From assembly GCA_003225175.1 (NCBI GenBank), contig QIBA01000071.1, positions 17,909 to 81,908 on the forward strand: a stretch of DNA of 64,000 nt, in the 5' to 3' direction. This stretch comes from Acidobacteriota bacterium. Lineage in GTDB: Bacteria > Acidobacteriota > Terriglobia > Terriglobales > Acidobacteriaceae. This document shows positions 25,680 through 33,548 of this stretch, in pieces. The notes beneath the pieces are model-generated. The model had not been told where the DNA came from and made no database searches. It worked only from the letters and a program-made list of their open reading frames with translations. Numbering within the stretch: position 1 is the stretch's first letter; each line of letters begins with the position of its first letter. The position numbers and the translations under genes were made by a program.

Positions 25680-27515
25680 CTACCTTTGTGATTCGATTCC
25701 GAGGCGACTCAAGAGATCTTTGAACCTGGCGTCATCGCGGAGCACGTCGGCCATTGGGTCCTGGTTCACGAACACGAGGTAGTCGCAACGTTCAGTCAGG
25801 GCTTTGTTCAGCCATCGGAAGGCCTGATCTTTGTCCTTCATGCCGGTGTAGATCCATGCGAAGTAGATGGCCGGGACGTACTCAGTCCTCGAGAGTTGGG
25901 TGAGCTGGTCCAGGTACTGCTGCGCCTGTTTTGTATTGCCAGAACGAGCATAGGCATAGCCTACTGGCGCAAGTGTGGCGGCATTGGGAGAATTCGCCCT
26001 GGCCTGCTGAAACTCCGAGATTGCGTCAGCATTGCGCTCCTCCATCAGGTACGCGCGTCCCAGATTGTAGTGCGCAAGAGCAGAGGATGGATCCAATTCA
26101 AGCGCTGCCTTCGCCTGATCGGCGGCGTGGGCGTAATCGCGCGCGAAATAGTAAGCCTCGGCCAGCGCGATGTTTACCGCGAGGGAAAGCGAATCCTGTT
26201 CTTTGGCTCGAGTCACAGTAGCGATCGCGCTCTTGGTATCTCCGATCGCGTAGTAGTAAAGGCCGAGCCACTGATGTGCGGTGGCATACGAGGGATCTAG
26301 CTGGATGGCGCGATCGAACTCCTGCTTCGCCCTGCCAAGATGGTGGTCGTAAACGAGCGAGATGTACGCAAGTGAAGTGTGAGCTTCAGCCAATGAATCA
26401 TCGAGACTGAGCGCTTTTTCCGCCGCCGCTTTCGCTTCCGGGAAAGCCTTTGTCGGCGGCAGGACACCAGATTGGGCGGAGCCAAGGAGAGCCAAACCGT
26501 CAGCGAGTCCGGCATATGCAGCGGCAAAGTTGGGGTCCTCGGTTATCGCCAGCTTGAAGTAGTTCATCCCTTTTCCCATGCTGGCGACGCCGCGCTTGCT
26601 CCAGAAATATCGACCATGGAGAAAGTCGTCGTAGGCTTGTGAGTTCTTCGTCCCGATTCTTGCCTGTCGCGGCGGCGATGACGTGTTGCTCGATTTTTGA
26701 TGAGGCGTAAGCAGATCTGAAAGCTTGTGCTCCAGGTCCGCGGCGATTCTCGACGAGGCACTCGGAATGCTCTGTATCTCGTCGTCGTAACTGTTCGCCC
26801 AAACCTCTGTTTGATCCGAAACTTGAACAAGCTGCACGTTGATACGGACACGATCGACCTGCCGTTTTACCGTTCCTTTGGTTACGAAATCGATACGCAA
26901 GTCGCGCCCGATCTGATCAACCGTCTTCTGTTCGTAACGAGCAGCGGTAACGCGTTCAACAACGCTAATTTTGGACGACTGCAATTGGGCCAGGGAGGAG
27001 ATCACATCATCCGAGATGCCGCGCGCGAGATAGTCCAGCTTTGGGTCGTCACTAAGGTTCTCGAAGGGAAGGACCAGTACACGGGCGGGGAGCGGAATTG
27101 TCGCAGTGGAGATCCACTTCCAAATCAGGAAAGTGCCGATGGCAACGATTAACAGGGCTGCGGCAAGGGTGAGAGCTTTCTTGCGTTTGGAAGGCTCCTC
27201 ATCGATCGGAGTATCAATCTCTTTTATTTCTACTTCCACATCATCGAAGGGCCGTTGTTTCAAGGAATCCAACCCATTTGCGGGCTGAGCCGGAGGAGCT
27301 TCGACCTCAGACGCGTCGCTCTCGAGAAATGCTCCCTCGGACGTCATCCAGATATCGATTTCCGCTTTGAAAGCAAAGATCGCCCCCGTCTGCCGCTGGC
27401 GATGGATCGGCAGGCCTTTTTTCTCCCAGCGTTGGACCGTCCTCACATCTTTATTCAGATAAAGGGCGATCTCTTTCCAGGAGTCGAAGCGCTCGGTGAT
27501 GATGTTAGGCGCCAT
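25680..27515 (-). CDS. membrane-anchored HTH - FlgO-like - TPR protein
   Basis: A 611-residue protein. The N-terminus is a small winged HTH (about 8-62; WKEIALYLNKDVRTVQRWEK and a GAIFAFKAEIDIW end). An acidic linker is followed by one membrane helix (about 114-134). A FlgO/TolB-N-like domain comes next (about 143-250), starting RVLVLPFENLSDDPKLDYLA, and a tetratricopeptide array runs from about 280 to 600, with units such as AYAGLADGLALLG, AHQWLGLYYYAIGD and ALAHYNLGRAYLM. The topology suggests a CadC-like one-component sensor: cytosolic DNA-binding head and periplasmic TPR sensor. The target genes are unknown. It is divergent from the secreted hydrolase gene. Confidence 0.85.
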   Translation of the reverse strand: MAPNIITERFDSWKEIALYLNKDVRTVQRWEKKGLPIHRQRQTGAIFAFKAEIDIWMTSEGAFLESDASEVEAPPAQPANGLDSLKQRPFDDVEVEIKEIDTPIDEEPSKRKKALTLAAALLIVAIGTFLIWKWISTATIPLPARVLVLPFENLSDDPKLDYLARGISDDVISSLAQLQSSKISVVERVTAARYEQKTVDQIGRDLRIDFVTKGTVKRQVDRVRINVQLVQVSDQTEVWANSYDDEIQSIPSASSRIAADLEHKLSDLLTPHQKSSNTSSPPRQARIGTKNSQAYDDFLHGRYFWSKRGVASMGKGMNYFKLAITEDPNFAAAYAGLADGLALLGSAQSGVLPPTKAFPEAKAAAEKALSLDDSLAEAHTSLAYISLVYDHHLGRAKQEFDRAIQLDPSYATAHQWLGLYYYAIGDTKSAIATVTRAKEQDSLSLAVNIALAEAYYFARDYAHAADQAKAALELDPSSALAHYNLGRAYLMEERNADAISEFQQARANSPNAATLAPVGYAYARSGNTKQAQQYLDQLTQLSRTEYVPAIYFAWIYTGMKDKDQAFRWLNKALTERCDYLVFVNQDPMADVLRDDARFKDLLSRLGIESQR

Positions 27516-27818
27516 ATTGTTGCGGAAATGGTGTCGATTGTATGCCGGAAAGGATTAACTGACACGACAAAAAACGACATTTGGCGGCAAACGCCACAGG
27601 CTCTTCACATTGGCAGGGCTAGTGCGGCTTAAGGTGAATTCCCAACTTTCCCGGCGGGCGTGTCTTGCCGGTCATTGCTCTACGGCAGAGGTACACATTC
27701 CGCGACAACACGCGGCAGCATTCCCTGACCGTCCTTTGCCGCTTGAGACGCGACTTCGTTCGAAGTACGTTCTGCGTGCCGGACCGAAATTGGTTCGAGC
27801 AAAAAAAGGAGAGCAGAG
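27516..27818. other. divergent promoter region
   Basis: This 303-bp gap separates the divergent HTH-TPR gene and the secreted hydrolase gene. Its visible signal is the AAGGAGAG ribosome binding site just before 27819. No repeat or RNA gene is seen; promoters for both genes should lie here. Confidence 0.5.
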
Positions 27819-29057
27819 ATGCAGCGACACAGGAAGAACGTGCAGATTTATGGATGGCTGCTCATAACCGCAATGGTCATGGTCCTGAGAGGCTTTGCGG
27901 CGGGGCAGCAGATTATCACTGGTAATGGTCAAGACGGTTCATCCTATGAGATCGCCGTGCCGGCACAGTGGAATGGGGACTTGGTCCTATATGCCCATGG
28001 CATCAACGATCCCCAGGAACCGCTGGTGGTACCCAGCCAGGACAGCGACTTTGCCCCCTTCCGCGACGGAATGGTCGCTCTTGGGTATGCGGTCGCTTCC
28101 TCAAGCTGGTCGACCAATGGATACGCCGTCAAGGACGGTGTGCAACGCACACACCAGCTCAAGGGAATTTTCGTATCCCAATTCGGAAAACCAAACCGTA
28201 CCATCCTGATTGGCAAGTCGCTGGGCGGACTGGTAGTCGTTAAATTGGCCGAGCAGTACCCGTCGCAGTATGACGGAGTACTGTCCCTGTGCGGAGCCAT
28301 TGGTGGTGGCACGCCTGAGATCAAATACCTGGCAGATGAAAGAGCAGCTTTCGATTATTTCTTCCCGGGTGCCGTTCCTGGAGATGCGTTCCATACTCCA
28401 TTGCTCGACTTCAACCCCGCTCCACCCCGCCCGATCTTCCTCTCAGCATACTTCGCGCTGCTGAACGGATTCACTCCTCAACAAGACTTCAAGACCTTGC
28501 AATTTGCGAGGGTAGCCAAGCTGGATGCCATTAGTCCCGCTGAGATCATTCAAACCGCGCTGGAAGGCGTGGGTTTCAGCGTTCGCTTTGATACAGATCT
28601 GCTGGAGCGAACGCACGGCGGCATTCCTTATGACAATACGCTCTTCAACTATAGCGGCACGTTCAATGATGCGACTTACACAGATGCGGCGCTAAACGCC
28701 GGTATCGAGCGATTTGCCTCTGATCCACAAGCCGTGAACTTTGTTCAGAAGTATTACGACCCGACGGGCAATCTGCAGATTCCGATGCTGACGCTCCATA
28801 CCGTTCGAGATCCCAGGGTGCCGAATTTCCACGAAGGCATTTATGCCGGACTCGCAGCCCAGGCAGGAGCATCAGGGCAGGTAGTTCAGCAGACGCTGAA
28901 TCGTTTCGGGCACTGCGCATTCGGCAATGATCCCAATGCTCCCCAGGGCGCGTACACCGATGCCGATCCCACGCTGAAGCTGAATGCCTTCGCTGCGCTC
29001 GCGAAGTGGATCGCAAATGCGGCCAACAAGCCGCAGGGAGGCGAATTAGTTCCATAA
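27819..29057 (+). CDS. secreted alpha/beta hydrolase
   Basis: A 412-residue protein with a signal peptide (about 1-29, ending GFAAGQQ). An alpha/beta-hydrolase core has LVLYAHGINDP near the oxyanion hole, the nucleophile elbow GKSLGG with Ser134, a probable acid in HTVRDPRVP, and a histidine in RFGHCAFG near residue 365. The N-terminal part ITGNGQDGSSYEIAVPAQW resembles secreted esterases and peptidases described only as alpha/beta hydrolases in Acidobacteriota. The substrate is unknown. AAGGAGAG supports the start. Confidence 0.82.
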   Translation: MQRHRKNVQIYGWLLITAMVMVLRGFAAGQQIITGNGQDGSSYEIAVPAQWNGDLVLYAHGINDPQEPLVVPSQDSDFAPFRDGMVALGYAVASSSWSTNGYAVKDGVQRTHQLKGIFVSQFGKPNRTILIGKSLGGLVVVKLAEQYPSQYDGVLSLCGAIGGGTPEIKYLADERAAFDYFFPGAVPGDAFHTPLLDFNPAPPRPIFLSAYFALLNGFTPQQDFKTLQFARVAKLDAISPAEIIQTALEGVGFSVRFDTDLLERTHGGIPYDNTLFNYSGTFNDATYTDAALNAGIERFASDPQAVNFVQKYYDPTGNLQIPMLTLHTVRDPRVPNFHEGIYAGLAAQAGASGQVVQQTLNRFGHCAFGNDPNAPQGAYTDADPTLKLNAFAALAKWIANAANKPQGGELVP

Positions 29058-29500
29058 CGAGATTGACGCCGGTGAGCTGAGAGATAGTAGAGCGAGATAA
29101 AGCATTGTGACTGCAATTCAGAATCTGATTGGCGCACTCCAGCCTGGCGACGGGCCCGATCCCCGCTGCCGGATTTCGAAAAGGGAAAGATCAATTTCGA
29201 GCTCCGGCACAGGCGATGAGCGCGCTCTCCTGGCTCTAGCTGGCCGAGTTCCGGTAAAGGTGACTGCGGAGGCAGCTGCGATCGCATCGGCGATCTGCTA
29301 ACCAGCAGCTCGAAGGCGGGATATGCGATGCGCTGCGCCAACCGGGTCACCTGCTCCGGAGAAATCATAGGCGGCCGCTACCGCTCGGATCACGCAGCGG
29401 CATGATTCAGGCGCTTTTGACCGTGCAGTAACTGAGGACGTAAACGGCCCATCATGTTTTACGGGGCAAATTTGTCGCATATGGGCGACGGGAGGTGGAA
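29058..29500. other. 443-bp gap, no gene seen
   Basis: I see no protein with a domain, RNA gene or clear repeat here. The last bases (29489-29495) are the GGGAGG ribosome binding site of the next gene. Confidence 0.5.
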
Positions 29501-29902
29501 ATGCTCAGCCAACGTCTAGATGGACTTCAATGGACTACGCTCTTCGCCATTGCCATTGTCATTATTTCCTGGACTGCTTGTGTGCCAGGAGGGTTCCAGC
29601 TGCCGTCGATCTGCACTCCTGCGCCAACTCTCAACACGATCAGTCCGGCTGAAGTGAAGGCTGGTTCGCCCGAGTTTGCGCTCCAGGTAACCGGCAAGGA
29701 CTTTCACTCAGCGTCGTTCCTCATGATCAATGGCCAGCAGCGCACTACGATGATTGGGGGCGAACACGAACTCTCGGCGCTGATTGAGCCATCTGATGTC
29801 GCGCAGCCGGGCGTTGCTAAGGTAGTTGTAGTCACGCCACCCCCGAAGGACGGCTGCGGCGGCGGAACCTCAAAGGAGCTGGCACTGACAATAACGCCGT
29901 AA
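29501..29902 (+). CDS. secreted or membrane-anchored IPT/TIG-like domain protein
   Basis: A 133-residue protein from the ATG at 29501, with GGGAGG about 6 bases upstream. A hydrophobic segment (LFAIAIVIISWTAC) is followed by a cysteine that could be a lipobox (SWTAC), then an immunoglobulin-like IPT/TIG fold, about 45-130: PTLNTISPAEVKAG, FALQVTGKDFHSAS, ELSALIEPSDVA and GVAKVVVVTPP. Such domains are structural or carbohydrate-binding modules of surface proteins. A single domain with nothing attached makes the role unclear. It may be cotranscribed with the next gene. Confidence 0.7.
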   Translation: MLSQRLDGLQWTTLFAIAIVIISWTACVPGGFQLPSICTPAPTLNTISPAEVKAGSPEFALQVTGKDFHSASFLMINGQQRTTMIGGEHELSALIEPSDVAQPGVAKVVVVTPPPKDGCGGGTSKELALTITP

Positions 29903-29962
29903 ACGAGGCCGAAATCAAGGAAGCGCCCAAATCGTCAGCTCTCAGAGACGGAGGTGTTAGTC

Positions 29963-30505
29963 ATGTGTACGAATTCGCTAGCTGTTGCGTTGCTGTTTTC
30001 CGTGATGTCACCAGCGGCATTCGCGCAACAGACTGCAGCTTCCTGGGAAGCTATTAAACAGGCACAAGGAAAAAGCATCGCCGTTGTGCATAACAATGGT
30101 CACTCCGAAATTGGACAACTGGAGCAAATCTCACTCGTCTCACTCAGCTTGATTCAGCACGGAGGCAGGATTGTCGTGATCTCGCATGATGATGTCCGAA
30201 AGGTGTACCTCCGAGGTAGCCGGTCCCGCAAAGGAGGAGCGCTAGCTGGTCTCGTAATCGGCGCCGGTAGCGGAGCCGCCGTCGGCGCCATCGGCACGCA
30301 ACCGTGCGATGCCTGCATCATCAGCTTCAGCCGCGGCGAAGGCGCAGCCATTGGTGCAACTTTAGGCGCCGCGGTTGGCACGATTGTGGGCGTGTTAGTT
30401 GGGGGACCGCACAAGAAAGTCCTCCTCTATGACAAAGGTGTCGTCTCACATCGGGAAAACTCGTCGTTCCTTACGCCAACCGCCGATAGTCCAACGAGCG
30501 ACTGA
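29963..30505 (+). CDS. exported glycine-zipper protein
   Basis: A 180-residue protein from the ATG at 29963 (GGAGG is 9 bases upstream). It has a signal peptide ending AAFAQQ. A small beta domain (SIAVVHNNGHSEIGQLEQI, then ISHDDVRKVYLRGS) is reminiscent of LSm/SH3-like folds. Two glycine-zipper stretches follow (GALAGLVIGAGSGAAVG and GAAIGATLGAAVGTIVGV) that would insert in or associate with a membrane. No specific family is recognised. Glycine-zipper proteins of this layout are often outer-membrane or periplasmic stress proteins. Confidence 0.7.
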   Translation: MCTNSLAVALLFSVMSPAAFAQQTAASWEAIKQAQGKSIAVVHNNGHSEIGQLEQISLVSLSLIQHGGRIVVISHDDVRKVYLRGSRSRKGGALAGLVIGAGSGAAVGAIGTQPCDACIISFSRGEGAAIGATLGAAVGTIVGVLVGGPHKKVLLYDKGVVSHRENSSFLTPTADSPTSD

Positions 30506-30745
30506 AGATCGTCATAAATTTTAAGGGTGCCTAACTCTCAGCCCTCATTGCGGTTTCCGATGTTGCGCAGCCAGGGACTGCCAAGATCGTTTGGTCGCGC
30601 CACCAGCAAAAGACGGCTGTGTCGCAGCGTCGACCAAGATGCTCATGATCACACCATACCTAAAACAGGTTACCCTCGTGACCTTGTCGAATTCCCCTGA
30701 AGTAACAATCATTGGTACTGCGAGGGCACTTCTCCGGTAATCACA

Positions 30746-31438
30746 ATGAGCTCAGCTCCCGTTCCCCGATCCAGCGCCCATGCTGTCCCCAAAGTAGCTC
30801 TAGTACAGCTCGATGCTTCGTCAACCGAGACCTTAACGAGAGCCTTTGCCCAATATGGCGTTCAGGCAGTTCCAATAGCCGAAGAGTTTCCCCGGCGCCT
30901 TGGGATGGAGCAGTTCCAGGGATGCGTCGTGCTGCTGGACGAGCACGCACCCGCCGTTCTCGAAGCAGTGCGGTCCTCACGGTCTAACCACAGAATGCTC
31001 CTGTATGGGATCTTGCCGCGAGAGAGTGATGTGCGGCGCTTTTCCAAATTTGGGATCAATACTCTGATTGAGTCTCCCGTAGAGCGTAGCAACGCGGTGC
31101 ACGTTGCTCGCTCTACTTGTTCGTTGTTGCTGAACGAACTGCGTCGCTATGTCCGCATTCCACTCGTAATCGAGATATCCATTGCGAGTCTGGTAGGAGA
31201 TCTGTCTGGCTCCACCCGAGAGATCAGCGGAGGAGGTATGTCCGTCCAACTGGCGCGCATGGCTTCCCTGTCAGATAAGCTGCGGCTCGCATTCACACTG
31301 CCCGAAAAATCTGCCGTGACCATAGAAGCTGAGGTCTGTTGGCAGAAGGACTCCCTGGTGGGGCTCAAGTTTCAGGAGTCTGATCCAGCACGCCAGATTG
31401 TGCGGAAGTGGATCAACAAGTTTCTCGGACTCGATTAA
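30746..31438 (+). CDS. PilZ-domain protein with a receiver-like N-terminal domain
   Basis: A 230-residue protein. The N-terminal half (about 14-125) looks like a degenerate response-regulator fold (KVALVQLDASSTETLTRAF, CVVLLDEHAPAVLEAV, RMLLYGILPRESDV) but lacks an obvious phospho-acceptor aspartate pair. The C-terminal half (about 128-228) is PilZ: RRYVRIPLVIEI gives an RxxxR-like c-di-GMP contact, REISGGGMSVQL replaces the usual D/NxSxxG with ExSxxG, and CWQKDSLVGLKF closes the barrel. It probably senses c-di-GMP, perhaps weakly. It is about 6 kb from the pil operon. Confidence 0.8.
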   Translation: MSSAPVPRSSAHAVPKVALVQLDASSTETLTRAFAQYGVQAVPIAEEFPRRLGMEQFQGCVVLLDEHAPAVLEAVRSSRSNHRMLLYGILPRESDVRRFSKFGINTLIESPVERSNAVHVARSTCSLLLNELRRYVRIPLVIEISIASLVGDLSGSTREISGGGMSVQLARMASLSDKLRLAFTLPEKSAVTIEAEVCWQKDSLVGLKFQESDPARQIVRKWINKFLGLD

Positions 31439-31451
31439 ACCTCAAGCGCCG

Positions 31452-31661
31452 TCACGAAGGATCGAGCCGTCGGCTGGAATATGCGCGATCCAGCTTTTCA
31501 ATCTGGTGCTTCCATTGGCGACAGTTCTCACGAAGTGACCGAATAATTTGTTGATCTGCGTCCTGTAACGCTGGGTGTCGCGCGTAAGCATTCGCTTCGC
31601 CTTCCAATAGCTGTGCCATTCGCGCACAGAAAATCTTATAGAGCTGTTCAACAGGTCGCAT
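31452..31661 (-). CDS. small hypothetical protein
   Basis: A 69-residue charged, probably helical protein (MRPVEQLYKIFCARMAQLLE...). GGAGCACGAA precedes the ATG, which argues for translation. It lies 13 bp from the PilZ gene end, converging with it, and 152 bp downstream of the hopanoid-locus unknown gene. No family is recognised. Confidence 0.5.
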   Translation of the reverse strand: MRPVEQLYKIFCARMAQLLEGEANAYARHPALQDADQQIIRSLRENCRQWKHQIEKLDRAYSSRRLDPS

Positions 31662-31813
31662 TTCGTGCTCCAGCTGATGGGATGCCGAAGGGGTCGTAAC
31701 TGGCGAGCGTTACTCAGACTGATTTGGAAAAAAATAAGCTCGCCTGTCCAAAGAAATCCGAAGTCCATAATGGGCAGACTGTTTTCCCGTTTTGGCAAGC
31801 TAGAGAGCTTCTC

Positions 31814-32257
31814 CTACTCCAGGGCTTCGGGCGTGATCTGGATATTCTTTTCTCCAGCAGCTCTCTTTTCCCAATATTTCTTGACCCAGGCTTCAAAGCT
31901 CTTGCCCGCTGCAGGATCGCGGTCGCTGAATTTGAGTGCGGCAATATCAGAATAGGGAATGGAGAGTTTTTCACGAGCGTTGCTGGGGATCACTCTAACG
32001 AAGGACTCGGAAAGGTCGTTCCCCGTGCGACGATCGAAGATGTAGCCTTCCACCTTGCTGCCATCTTTGCGCGTAATCGCGATATCGCCGCGGTAATCGA
32101 AAGCCTTTTCCAGTGCCAGGCGGACATCGTTTTCATTTGCGAGTTGGGGAATCCAGCCTTCGAGGCGCTCGTGGGATGTTCCCGGAGCTACTTCGAGCGA
32201 GTCAGGATTGGCAGGCAGGTGCTGCGCAGCAACCGTGGATTGGGATACTTCGTTCAT
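31814..32257 (-). CDS. unknown protein translationally coupled to hpnH
   Basis: A 147-residue protein with no signal peptide. A disordered N-terminus (about 1-35) is followed by a compact domain, about 40-130, with [52 protein letters not shown] and [20 protein letters not shown]. The beta pattern resembles small Sm/SH3-like folds, but I do not recognise the family. Its start overlaps the hpnH end by 4 bp, and the transcript begins with ispH and shc, so a role in hopanoid modification or membrane assembly is likely by context only. Confidence 0.72.
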   Translation of the reverse strand: MNEVSQSTVAAQHLPANPDSLEVAPGTSHERLEGWIPQLANENDVRLALEKAFDYRGDIAITRKDGSKVEGYIFDRRTGNDLSESFVRVIPSNAREKLSIPYSDIAALKFSDRDPAAGKSFEAWVKKYWEKRAAGEKNIQITPEALE

Positions 32258-33357
32258 GCCCGAGTCCCTTCAAGTTCGCGGCTGCCAGTTTCAATTTGGA
32301 CCAGAGAATTAAAGGCATGCACGGGACGCACCGACTCCTCCAGCAGCTTGAGTGCGCTCTTGTCGTCGTAGTGCGAGAAAGTGGCCCGAATCGTGCGCAC
32401 AAATCCGGCGAGGGAATTGAACGTATCGTTCACGGCAGAGGCTTCGTACCCGCTGTGTACCATGCAGTTCGCGCAGCGCTGATTTCCCGATTCGGTACCG
32501 TAGTTATGCCACTCCGTGGCTTCCATCAATTCCTGAAATGTATCGGCATAGCCGTCCTGCAGCAGGTAGCAAGGCTTCTGCCAGCCGAAGATGTTGAATG
32601 TCGGCATTCCCCATGGCGTGCAGGCGTAATGCTGTTTGCCCATCAGGAACTCAAGGAATAGCGGCGACTGATTAAACCGCCAGCTCTTCCTACGGTTCGA
32701 CAGAATTGCGCGAAACAGGCGACGGGTGCGAGCGCGTCCGAGAAAATGCTTTTGATCAGGCGCCTTGTCGTATGAGTAGCCGGGTGAAAGCATCATGCTC
32801 TCCACGCCGAGATCCATCATCTCGTCGAAATGCGCGCGGACGCTGTTCGGATCGGCGCCGTCGAAGAGTGTGGTATTGGTGGTGATGCGGAATCCGCGAC
32901 GGATCGCCTCACGAATGCCTTCGATTGCCAATTCGTACCCACCCTCGCGGCAGACAGAAAAGTCGTGGTGCTCGCGTTGTCCATCGACATGTACTGAGAA
33001 TGTCAGGTACTTGCTTGGCTTAAAGAGATCGAGTTTTTCTTTCAGCAGCAGAGCATTGGTGCAGAGATAAATGTACTTCCTGCGAGCGACCAGTCCCTCG
33101 ACGATCTTGTCGATCTCTGTATGCATGAGCGGCTCGCCCCCGGGGATACTGACGACCGGCGCTCCGCATTCGTCAACCGCGCGGAAGCACTCCTCCGGCG
33201 TGAGCTGCTGCTTGAGAATGTGCGGGGGATACTGAATCTTGCCGCATCCGGCACAGGCAAGATTGCAGCGGAAGAGCGGTTCGAGCATGAGGACGAGCGG
33301 ATAGCGCTTGCGCCCTGACAGCCTCTGTTTCAGGACGTAAGTTGAAACCGTCCACAT
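32254..33357 (-). CDS. hpnH: adenosyl-hopene transferase HpnH (radical SAM)
   Basis: A 367-residue radical SAM enzyme that joins a 5'-deoxyadenosyl group to diploptene, the first step in making extended C35 hopanoids. The iron-sulfur motif CNLACAGC is at residues 31-38 (CxxxCxxC). GGEPLMH is the SAM-binding GGE motif. [18 protein letters not shown] is typical of HpnH, and later cysteines (PCYLLQDGY and [11 protein letters not shown]) form the SPASM-like C-terminal part. The ATG at 33355-33357 is used; an earlier TTG at 33378 with a GAGGGA site is possible. It overlaps the downstream unknown gene. Confidence 0.93.
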   Translation of the reverse strand: MWTVSTYVLKQRLSGRKRYPLVLMLEPLFRCNLACAGCGKIQYPPHILKQQLTPEECFRAVDECGAPVVSIPGGEPLMHTEIDKIVEGLVARRKYIYLCTNALLLKEKLDLFKPSKYLTFSVHVDGQREHHDFSVCREGGYELAIEGIREAIRRGFRITTNTTLFDGADPNSVRAHFDEMMDLGVESMMLSPGYSYDKAPDQKHFLGRARTRRLFRAILSNRRKSWRFNQSPLFLEFLMGKQHYACTPWGMPTFNIFGWQKPCYLLQDGYADTFQELMEATEWHNYGTESGNQRCANCMVHSGYEASAVNDTFNSLAGFVRTIRATFSHYDDKSALKLLEESVRPVHAFNSLVQIETGSRELEGTRA

Positions 33358-33459
33358 CTGTGAGATTGGTCCCGGCAAAATTCCCTCAAGTTCCCGGCGA
33401 ATCTATCGCTCACCGAAATATCTTTTGCATCGCCGCCAGAAAAGCCTCGAATGCCGCTC

Positions 33460-33540
33460 CTTCGGAGCTCGGTTGTTTCTGTCTCAACCCAGCCCTTAGG
33501 GGACTGGCCTACGAGAATTCCGCGCCTGCGGCGCCGGCTC
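33460..33540. repeat. REP-like triple-hairpin repeat between hpnH and shc
   Basis: This 80-bp stretch has three short palindromes in a row: GCTCCTTCGGAGC, CCCAGCCCTTAGGGGACTGG and CGCGCCTGCGGCG. The order and sequence of the last two echo the REP-like units next to the RAYT gene at 46-47.5 kb (CCCAGCCCTTCCGGGACTGG and CGCGCCTACGGCG), so it is probably a distant family member. Confidence 0.7.
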
Positions 33541-33548
33541 AGAATTCT

